Assembly (NCBI GenBank): GCA_018292915.2
Contig: JACVVK020000221.1
Span: 496,001-560,000, forward strand
Length of the DNA: 64,000 bases
Direction of reading: 5' to 3'
Source of the DNA: Batillaria attramentaria
Taxonomy: Eukaryota > Mollusca > Gastropoda > Batillariidae
The translations under genes and the position numbers were made by a program. Position 1 is the first letter of the stretch. Each line of letters begins with the position of its first letter. Positions 23,763 through 35,204 of this stretch are shown piece after piece. Below the pieces are notes generated by a model. The model was given only the letters and a program-made list of their open reading frames with translations. It was not told the DNA's origin and ran no database searches.

Positions 23763-26453
23763 CTTGTCGTCCACCTTTCCCCAGAGTTTCTCCGCTTCTC
23801 CGTTAAAGTGAAGGAGAGAGACTGATGATGAATACGGGTGGATGGGTGTTTGGGGGTTTAACGTCCTTTTCCACCACATACGGGTGATATCAAAGACGGG
23901 GCAACGATGAAAAAGCCAGCACAAATAGTTGGCTCCAGCTGGGATACGAACTCACGACCCGAGCATTAGAAGTCCAACGCTCTACCATTCGGCCATCCCG
24001 GCTCCCCGATGATGAATACGAATTGCATGACACGTGCTGTAAACACATATACATGTACAAAAATGAAAAAAAAGAAGCATGTGACACCCCCCCCCCTCCC
24101 CCCATGTCGTCTCCAGGTAGGGCGTTGAAAGGATAAGTGTACGCAAAATGCCCGAAGACATGCAAGGCGTCGTGAATCGACGTCTTCAAACTTGAATTGA
24201 CGCATGAACGCGTGTCAACTGAAGGCATGTCTGTCTTTTTTCGGTGTGTCAAGTTACAAGTAAACAGACACGCCGGGTGTGCGGCATTAGACTGCCATTC
24301 TTTACTCGTCTGGCCACTTTTTCTTTTCTTTTTTTGAAAATTATTATTTGAATATTGCTTTGAATAGCATCGACACACAGACGACAAGCAACATGCAGTA
24401 GAAACACTTCATATTTTGACTGAGTTACAATACTGTCTGGCGGATTTTTTTTTTTTTTTTTTTTTGCAATGCCGAGAGAGTAGAGTCGGTTTCGGTCGTC
24501 TCATGATTTTAGGGTACTTAATTGTGGTTAGGAACGTTATCAGATCACTTATGAACGTAATCACATCTGAGCGTTATCAGCAAAAAAAAAAAAAAAAAAA
24601 ATACTAACGTCTGCATGATCATGAGTGTCGCAGTTTGCAAAAGGCACTTCAGGCGAGGGCGACCCGTTTTAAATTCCAAGAGAGGGGAGCGGTTTGGGTC
24701 GTGGCAGACTGTTGGTGTACTTGAAGATACAGTCTTCAAAAAAAGTTAAAGACCAGTCAACATAATGGGTGACAGTTTCAATAAATCAGAACAAATGAAC
24801 GAATAAGATTTTTCCCGTAAAATTCGGTAGCAAGGTTAAGGGGTAATTAGTGAACATGGCGATCACTGTGTGGATGGCACGTGCTCGTCACACAGCATGC
24901 TTGGCGCGTGTGAAAATCTGCAATTTTGGCAAAACTAGACCGAGTTTCAGTGTTCAGTGAGCGATACCTGGGGCTTTCTGCACGGCAAAAATGAGATGCA
25001 GGTCAAAGAATGCATCCCTGGTTATGAACTGTGCTCGTTTGTTGTGGTAATGAACATTACCAGATCACTTACGAACTTTAAGAGATCTGTGCATAATTAA
25101 CAAAAAGCGAATGTCCGACCAGGAGTGTTTGCAGAGGGCCCTAAGGGGATCCACTGTCTGTATAAACCGTCGGTCACGACTTGCCAGGTCTACCCGAGGG
25201 CTGCTTGCTTGGGTCAGGGACACCCACCCCTTCTCGGTTTCAGGGTGGGGTGAGTCAGAGGATTGGAGAAGTCACGGGGGAAAAAAAAGTGTCACATAAG
25301 ACGTAAGACCTCTCACGCGCGGGGTAGGTCGGAGTTAGTGAGTGTACGCGCCGGCTTGAAAGGACGAAGTATAGCCACAACCTTTTGACTCCTCACACAA
25401 ATCAACCTCTCTCTCTCTCTCTCTCTTCAATAGTGTCTGTCCGTCTTTGCTTTCACCGTTTTCTAAATTGCAGCTTTTTTTTTTTAAAGTAGCAACTTCA
25501 GATTGAAAATTAACGATTGCGTCGTTAAATCATTACCGTTGTAAAGTCAAGTTCATTCGTTCTGTCCCTGTATGGCTGTCCCCTTACGCCCGCCCTGTTT
25601 CTCTCCATGCACCCCCCCCCCCCCCCCCCCGCACCCAGCCCCACCCCCACCCCCCACCAACTCTTTCCTTCTCTGTGTTCATTTGTCCATGTGTTCAGAA
25701 TTAAAGCAGTCGCTCTGTCAGCGACATACAGTAAATAAATTATGTCCATGGTGTTGTGTAATGTATTTCAGCCTATGCTTTAGCTCAGCCTTATATTATG
25801 CAGTCAGTCAGTCAGTCAAGTCAAGCTGATGCACGGTGGCGCTAGATATGGCCGTCAGATATGGTGATTGAGGCATACACAAGCTCTTGACCTTTGAAGG
25901 TCGCACTTTGTCATGAGCAGAAGTTGATGATAAGTGGTGGTTATACATTATCAAGAACTTGTCGCGTCTCCATGGGGTGTCTGGGTACTTGAAGCATGAA
26001 AGGCACAGTCATTGTTCCTTTAAGAAAATTAAATGTTGCCATTGTTGTGAAGCTGTAACCCAGTTTTACTTTATTTTGCATTTTTAAAATATATTTTATT
26101 TTACTACTTTTAATCCCTTTCGGGAAATTCAGCCTGCTTCCCCGGTGGGAAGCGCGCCGCGGCTGTGCTGCGCCACTTAACCTACCCATCTGTTTAAAAA
26201 AAAAAAAGAAGAGAAAAAGAAGGCATTTTGCTGGGAGAAAAAAGCTTGCATAACTGTGGTGTTCTTTCTTTTGTGTTTCAGGGACAGCGTATGGATAGAC
26301 GCTGCAATCAGAGGTACAGGGACAAAGGTCAGTCATAAGATAAGATAATTATGTTTACATGGTTTGGCAGGGAAGGATCTGGCTTGCCTTAATGAAGCTA
26401 AAATGAATAGTTGAAAATAATGATATACATTCCCACACAGGACACCCCCCCCC

Positions 26454-26521
<68 letters not shown>

Positions 26522-29500
26522 GGTGAAAATTCTTGAAATAAGTACATACATTCACACCCACAGACATACTCCTCCCCCCCCCCCCCCCCCCCCGGCACTA
26601 ACACAATTACATGTATATCTTATGTATTATAATAAGTTCTCTCTGCATGACGCAAAGTAGAACATACATTTCCTGGTACCAACACCCACAGGGAAGAGTT
26701 AGACATCATGCCCCGTCACATTTTATGGATGAGATGCAGGTCATATGCGGGGAGGGGGGGGGGGGAATCAAAATGGTCGCCCATTCTCCGTTGCTACACT
26801 ACTTCAAAAGTTTCGACGACGATTATACTCATCTGAAGCCGTTATTTTAAAACATGAACATATGCACGTCTTTAGATTGTAGTATCGTACTACTGTAGTA
26901 TAGGTCAGTTTCTGGGTGGTAAACAGCCCTGTATAATTGTTCTAACAGACAAATGAAAATCCTGAGTATGTTTCCGGTGCTATTGCCTTTTGAATTCGCA
27001 AAAAAAAAGCGCGGCGCTATGGCGTGGGAATCCTCTGATTGGCGGTGCTATGATCTGGAGCGGCATAGCACTGGTAAAACGCCCGTCCATTTTGTTTTAC
27101 CCCCCGTGTTTTGTATGGATTGATATTTTTGGAAAGGGAGAAGGGTGGGTCTGAGCGAAACTAAGCGAGAAGGGATTTTGGACAGCTAGTTTCCTCATTC
27201 CGTCACAGCACCTTTGAGGCGGCACCAGCGTCTGAGTCAGTGGTCAGAGTCTGTGATGTCGATCCCTGAGTTTTAGCACCCCCCCTCCACCTGATGTGTA
27301 CTGAGCACACACCGCAGTCCGTTTGGTCAACATACCTCCACTCGAGAACTGTGTTAGAGCACCTGGTTTGCGTTGGAAGTGGCCGAAACAGCCCCAGATC
27401 CCTATGCTGGGAATTTGAACTAGGTCAAATTTAAAGAAGTGAATTCTGTGATTACTAGGCATCACAGAAGACAAGTATTGTTTTGGGCACAGTTGCGCCT
27501 GCGAGTGCGCCTGTTCTAGAAATAGTCTGTCTGAGTGATTGGTAGAGCTCTGAATGCAATACGCTGATGTCTGATGGCAGTGTGAATGAAAACAGCCCTG
27601 GCCCGAGGCTCTCATAGTCAGGGGCTTGCCAGCACGGTTGTGGCAGACGCTTTCCGACTTGCGTTTCGGCTTCAGTTTGTTCAGTGTCCGCCTCTGCGAG
27701 ACAGCAATTGTGCTTGTACAGGGGTGCCAGTTTTTTGGAACGCTCCTGACTCGCGGAATGAGAACTTTCGAAAATTAAATTTTTTTTGATTGAGAACAAA
27801 GTGACCACTGAGAGTACTCCCCCAACCCCCCCCCCCTCCCCCCCCCTGGTATAACGTGTATGTCTCTGATTTTGAGGAGCACTTGACATGACACCCCTCC
27901 ACCCATCTCTCCCCTGCCCCCTACTCCCACCCTCAACTTGGTTTTAGCTTCAAAGTGATTTTACGGGCTAGGAAGCCTTTTCCATTTCACCCCTGCATGT
28001 ACATGTATAGTAAAAAGGAGGTAGTACAGCGTTAGATACTACCAAAACAGCTCCGAATGATTTGTGAGCCTTAATATGTTGAAAAATGGGCCTTTAAGGA
28101 GCTGATCCTGTAAGGACATTGTCTTAGCGCCCTGTCTTGCATGTGGTCGCTACACCCAGCTGATGTTTGCCTGTGGAAGACCAGAGTTACAGCCTCAAAT
28201 CACACAGAGGATCAGAATACCAGAACTGGCAGCGGGCTCAGAACGCGCTGAGAGGACAACAGATAAAAAGAATTTCAAAAATAGTCTGCTGTTCTCTTAG
28301 AGTGTTTTAGGCCTTTTGGTATCCTGACCTTTTTTTTCTTTCTTTCTTTCTTTTTTCTCCTTCTTTCTTTTTTTTCCCCCTTTCTTTTTCTCTGACATGC
28401 TGGCAGAGAATAATGGAGAAAAACTTGCGAATTGTTGAGTGCAATTAAGAACTCTGAATAGTCCAGACAGACAGACAAACACATGCACGCACGCACGCAG
28501 GCATGCATCATTGGTTAAACATACATTTTCCAGGTTTTTCTGTTAGGGATCATGTAATAAACATCATGTAAGATTTTCACAGGGTAATAAGCAGGGTCCC
28601 ATTAAGAAATCCACAAAACTTCAAGCCCATATGAGTATTCAGTTTTGAACTACCTTGTGTTGATTACATTCCAGCCATGGGAGAAGAGATGGTTGGCGAT
28701 CAAGGATTCCCTGGGCGCTTTGGATCTTTGGGCACATCACTTCAAGGAGATCGAAGGTTTGATTTGTGCTTTGCCATTGAGTGATTGGTTCAGGTTATTG
28801 GACAGCTTTACCCTCTTGGATTTTTTTTTTTTTTAAAAACTCAGATTACTGATTAAACACATACAAGTACCCCTATTATTATTATTATTTCTTCAAAAAA
28901 ATGAATAAAAAGAAAGGACATTAAAAATGCCAGGTACGGCTTGATTCCAGCAAAGCACGCCACTTCACTTGTAACAATACCTCTCCTTTGCCAGTATTTG
29001 CAGTACCGACCAACCTGTACCAGTATCAATTATTTTCCAGGTCGATTTGGCAGTGCAGTGTCAGCCTACCTGCGATTCATACGCTGGCTGTTCTTCCTCA
29101 ACCTGTTCACGTTCATTGTTTCATTCTGCGTCATCATTGTCCCGTACTGGGCGACCACATACCCCCCATCGTTCGAGGAAGCCGAGAATCCAGATGGTCC
29201 AAATTCAACTCTGGCCAATTCCTCCTGGCTGCAGGCGCAGCACTGCACAGAGAATTATTATCGCAGTCTGACAAACAACACGCTCAGCCTGAAAATTCCT
29301 GAACAGGCACTGAAAGTCCTGGATTTTTTCATAGGCACTGTAAGTATTCATAGTTGCCAACCTTCCTGCATTTTCTGGGAATCTCCTGGATTTAAAAAAA
29401 AACCTGTCCCGGAACCCAGGTCTCCCAACATATTCCCCATTTAAAAAAAATTTAGCTAGTGTTTTGGTAGTGTAAATAATGTTTGTTTGGTTTTTTTGTT

Positions 29501-32500
29501 CGAAGTATTTTCTTAGACTAAAAAACAGAAAACAGAAAAACAGAAACAAAAAAACCATCAAACATTTTCTGTTGTCTTCAGATATTTCATTTACACCTGC
29601 AGCCTGACATTAATTATTTCATCTGAGTATTTTCTGGTAGTTTTGCTTCAGCTTCATTTAAAAAAAAAAAAAAAAAAAAAGGAAAAAAAAAGGGTTGTAT
29701 GATGGGGGCGGAGTAGGCAGTTGGATGCGTGCCCCTACCCTACTCCTCCACCCCCCCACCTCCCAGTCTCACCCACTTCCCTCTGCTCTGCTGTCCTCTC
29801 CCAGATCCCATTTGTGCCTAAGTAAGTCCCCAATGTTTGAACCTCATAGTGACTAATTTCCTGAAACCGCACCAGAACTGCATGCTTATTTTAAATTGAA
29901 TGCAAGTTTCATTGTTGGGATGTCAGTGTCAGTTGTACTTTGCAAAAGATGGGTATAGGCAATCTAAAATTGCTGACAACATGGCTGACCGCAGGGTTGG
30001 ATGGAGAAAACGACCATGTTCTACGGCACTTACCACAACCGCACTTTCAACCACGGCACAAAAGACAGCTACAACTACAACATGGGCCTGGCCTATCTCT
30101 TGTCTATGGTGGCCATCTTTCTCGTCAGCTTCATTCTTATTGTGACCAAGTAAGTGTGTGTGTGGGGAAGGTGGGAGGGGTGGGGCGTTGGGGTTTGGGG
30201 GCTGGGGGGTGGGTGTGAGGGCGGTGGGGGCGTAATTCTTGCTGACGTGCAAGCGGTAGAATGGTCAGTTTAAGACCCTTGCTGATATTCCCATACTGAT
30301 GCATGTGTGGTTTAGATGTAACAGAACAAGGCTACACGGAAGCATTGTACAGTTGTGGTTATGTAGGAGCCCTGAGAAATAAGCTGCTGATATGTAAATT
30401 AATTGGCCAGCGCAGACCACCAGACAATCCAACAGACTCTCATGAAGTAAACCAACTGGGCAGTTTCATTCAAACATTTACAAACCATGAGTCAACTGAA
30501 ATCAATTCAGCAGAAGGATGCGTGCTTTGCACCCTACTTTTTAAAAGTAATTCGACCCTCATACACTGCATTGAAGATCTGTGTCTCAAAATGTAATGAA
30601 ACATGCTTACTTCGTCATGGTTACTTAAAGCATTGTTTTTTTTAATTCCTTGCAGCTCGAGCCAAGCCGTGAAGGATGCGATTCGGTCTGACGAGGAACA
30701 TTCTAGCGTGCACTTCACCAACAGCGTTTTGTGTGGCTGGGACTTCTGCATCAACAATGAAAAGTCCGCGCGAGACAAGAAGAGGATTCTTGTGCAGGAA
30801 TTCAAGGTGTGTACCTCCAGTAAAATCAGTTAAGATGGGTTCATGTGTATCAGTCATTGCCAGGTGGTACCCTCATTTGAAACTGCCTTCATCAGAAAAA
30901 TCAGTATCAAACCAGTATCAGCAAAAACGTGGGTGATCCTCTTTCGCAGCCAGTGACATGGACTGACATCATTTCATACTTTGGAGATGGGGGGGGGGGG
31001 GGGGGGGGGGGAAGGGGATTAAAATTGAGAAAAAAAAACAAAAAAAAAAACAAGAACAAGTGAAGAAGGAACACTGATCCCAGTAAAAAGAAAAAAAGAA
31101 GAAAAAAACCAAACAAAAAACCCCATGTCATATTGTTTTGGCTTGTAGTGGGCCTGCATGCAACTGAGGTTAAAAAAAGAAAAAGAAAAAAAAAAGGAGA
31201 AACAAAAACCAATATATAATGTGAACGACAGGATATATTTTTCCAGTATTTCCATTTTGAAATGGGTGATTTGGGAGCTGTAGCTGTTTAGCACATTCAC
31301 TGGTGTATTATGGTGAGTAGTCTATTTTTTTAGTTTATATGCGTGTGCAAGGCTCAGGCAAACAGTTCCACAGTGTTTGGGGGTGGGGTAGCATTCCTGA
31401 ACAATCTTGCACCATAACACTGATTTTGACTGGGAAAAACTGATTCTGACAACAGGCTGACCTGACGGAGCAGAGCAAACGGATGGAACGGCTGAGTCGA
31501 ACTGGAAAGCAGAAGCTCATCCGCTTCCTGATTCGTCTAATAATCAACATTCTGATACTTGCCATGCTGGGCGGCTGTCTCTTCCTCATCTACTACACCA
31601 CCAACAAACTGCTGGAAGTACGTAGCATTCGTTTGTGATGGTGTCCAGGGGAGTAGCATGTGCACGTGTGTGGCATATCAAAGGAAGTAAACACCACCAT
31701 GGCAGGCTGTACTTATGAAAACTGTGAGAGCATTCTTTCAGCTTTTTAGCCATGAGGGTCTGAAACTCGATGCCAATCAAACTCAGTACTTTTCCCACAC
31801 TACCCCAGTTTAAATTCAGTCTGCAGACCTTTCTCTTCGGTCAAGCCTTTGGTTGTTAGCTGTTGCAGAATATTTTTCTCTCTGTACACTGTATCCTGAT
31901 CGTGTGATCTCACTGCACCTACCAAGTTGTACAGTGAATGTGGGTTGGAATGGAAGATGCGTGTGCATGCATGTGTGTGTGTGTGTGTGCTTTAAGGCCT
32001 TCTTTGGAGAGTGGTGCTCGACAAGAGCCATCTATTGTTATTATTATTATTTCTAATGTGGTGGTTTACAACAGCTGCGGAAGGTGATACGCGATCCACT
32101 GCTGATGCTGGTCGTTCAGTTTGTGCCCTCCATGACCATCACCGTGCTGAACTACATCATGCCTGTGGTTTTCGATGTGCTCGTCGCAGTGGAAGATTAC
32201 CTGCCTGCCACCAGTGTCAAGGTCACACTTGTCAGGTACAGAGGAGAGAACTGAATGTGATACTACCCTGAGTTTAAACGCCTGTCTTCTGATAATTTAT
32301 TAATTCTATGCTCATAATTTGTTCTGAGCACTTTTCATAGTTGGCGTTTTCTCAGGAACTAGAAACACTCGAAGCGCCAAATTTTGCTGTATGATAGGCC
32401 TTTTCAGACCAACCGTTTTGCACTAGTTGAATAAAATTTCACATTTACGCAAAAGGGAGACAACAGGGAGTAATCAGGTATTATATGCAGAAATTACTTC

Positions 32501-35136
32501 CCCTTTTCATGGGTGCATGGACATACACTGGACATAAATTTCATAATATAATTTCATAATGTTTATTTATGTTATATTCTTGCAGATGGGTGTTACTGAG
32601 GCTGTCGTCTCTGGGCGTTTTGCTCGTGGCCCTGTACTACACTCTGCAGGTTGAGGACGATGAAGCCAAGATCTTCAACTGCCCTGAGGAGGGAACGACG
32701 AGCGTGACGCGTTGCTGTAGCAACCTCATGTGGTCGACGAGCGACCAAAATGGCACCAGCGCTCTCTCAGATGTCAAGGTCATACTCGTTTTACGGCACT
32801 GTTTCGTCTCTTGGTATATTGATGGTGGTAGTGGTCACTCCTGTGGAGGATGTCTTCATGCTGTTTCCTCCTCATAAAACTTCATCTGCTAGGTGGCTAT
32901 TCACGTACACCGCGTAATTTTCAACTCTCTCTTGGTGATAACAAATGGCATTTTTCAAACTCTGGTTTTGCCTTATTCATGAGGTTCTGTATTGGAACAG
33001 TTTCAAAGAAAACACCAGGCAGACTTCTAAGAGATGGGATTGAAGTTTGAACACATAATATGGGCTTTTCTTAGCACATAAATGCCATCTTGAGCCGAAC
33101 TGAATTGAACGAAGTGGAACTATTGTTGACAGGTTTGACTGTGTAATGCTGTTGCCCTACTAACGCTGTTACTTACAATGTTACGTGCGTGATGATGCGA
33201 TGATATGTTTTCAGTGTTGGGAGACTTACTTAGGACAGCAGTTCTACAAGCTTTGCATCGTCGACTACGCAGTTCTCTTCCTGAAGACGTTTCTTGTGGA
33301 ATTTCCTCGCAAGTAAGTGCTCATCCTGGCAGGACCAGTGACTTTTTTTGTCATTTTTGTCGTCGATGTTTGTCAGTATTTTATAGAAAGTGTGTAAAAA
33401 GATCATGCATGTGGTGTCGGAAATTTGAATGATGATAATTAATTAGTTGAAAAAATTAAGTTGGCAAGCAGTGATATCCATAAGAATTGTAGTCTGACTG
33501 ATATTTTCTTGCAGGTTTTTGTTCGACCGTTTCAAGGAGCGATTTTCACTGGTTGCAGCATTTGGGCAGCAGTTTTTTGATCTGCCAGAGAATGTGCTTG
33601 ACATTGTTTATTCCCAGGCCATCAGCTGGTGAGTCATATTTGATAATTTCTGCTTATGATACCTGATTACTCCAGTTTGTCTCCCTTCTGCGTAAGGGGA
33701 GCCGGGGTGGTCGAATGGTAGAGCGTTGGACTTCTACTGCTCGGGTCGTGAGTTCGATCCGGGCTAGGGCCAGATATTTGTGCTGGCTTTTTCATCGTTG
33801 CCCCGTCTTTGATATCACCCTATGTGGTGGAAAAGGACGTTAAGCCCCCATACACCCACCCACCCACCCCTTCTGCGTAAATGTGTGTGCATAAAAGGAT
33901 GGATGTAATATGTTTCAGTTGCGTGTATTGTTCTGTTGGCGCTTCAGCTGTATTTGTTTGAAAACGTCAAAACTGCAAATTGCTTTGATCAGTTTCATGC
34001 TTGCTGTCATAGAAGTAAAAACTGTTTTGGTTGTTAGTGTGAATCTGCAGACTGTACAACCTTCAGAAGTTCATGATAATAAGCTTCTATACTCTGCACA
34101 GAGAATTCAGATCAAATTATGCTGTCAGGAATTTTATGTGGCTTTTGTTTCTTTAGGTTTTATCTTGTTATTTGTTTGCTGGGGGTGGGGGAAAACGCTT
34201 ATGTCAAAAGACATTGTGACATATGAGAAGTTACAGTGTACTTACAAGTCTGCAATTTTTGCTTTTTGTTTTCCCAGGTTGGGGATGTTCTTCGCACCAC
34301 TGTTACCTGCAATGACTCTGTTGAAAGTCATCATCATCTTCTATTTGAAAAAAGTAAGCCTATCAGGAGAAAAGATTACTCTTCCTGGTATCATTTGTAC
34401 AGTCAAGTGGTGTTGAGGTTCAGCTGTTCAATTTTTTTATTTTTACTTTTTTAAAATGGAAACGATGACTTTAAATTTTTATCTTGGGCAACACCTCTCC
34501 AAGAAAGATGGGGAGAAAGCTGTGGTACCTTGAGAAAACTGCTGATGTCTTGCACAAGTGATTGGTGCCACATACTACACAGTACAGATGAAAACTCAGA
34601 CACCACATGCAGACTTGAACTCCCAACCTCTCACACTGGTGGCACGAGTTCTTACCACTACTGCACTAACCACTCGGTTAATATCATAATTTGTACTACA
34701 TGTAGTAGTGCATGGTTGTCATTGTTGTTGTATATGGTATGTCTCTGCTTTAGAAATGTTCAGCCCACAAAAATGTTTAAAAAAAAAAGAAGCAATTCTA
34801 CATTCCGTAAACTTCAATAGCTGCGAGCTGACCATCGGCTCCATGTCGTATTGTGTCATGCATGTGATTCACACGAGTGTGCCTATCGGATTCAGTTCAT
34901 GGCACTTTGAACCAAGTCTGTGGATGTTCAGACTCTGGCACCCAGAAGACAAGCTCATTTTCAGCGTGTTTTTTTGTGTGTTTCAGCTCACACTAGTGTA
35001 TAATTACGCTCCACCCCAGTACGCTTACAAAGCGTCCAAGTCAAACTCTTTCTTCATGACAATTCTCCTCATCTCCTTCATCCTGTGTACAGCTGTTGTC
35101 GGCTACATGATTGGCAAGTACGTACCTGAGAGCCAC

Positions 35137-35204
<68 letters not shown>

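Larger units (their letters stand above)
18671..26281 (+). other. Long TMC intron (7.6 kb)
   Basis: No supportable exon. It holds a (TCTG)n array, a compound (TG)n(CGTG)n array, poly-G/poly-A tracts, two full SINEs (22363-22531 plus, 23837-24007 minus), a TA-flanked inverted-repeat element (23258-23491) and parts of an older dispersed repeat (21978-22350, 22532-22590). Confidence 0.5.

Noticed and set aside
28941..29040. Extension of the TMC exon upstream of 29041
   Set aside because: The frame is open by chance; a good acceptor (TTATTTTCCAG|) at 29040 and the phase of the previous exon fix the boundary.
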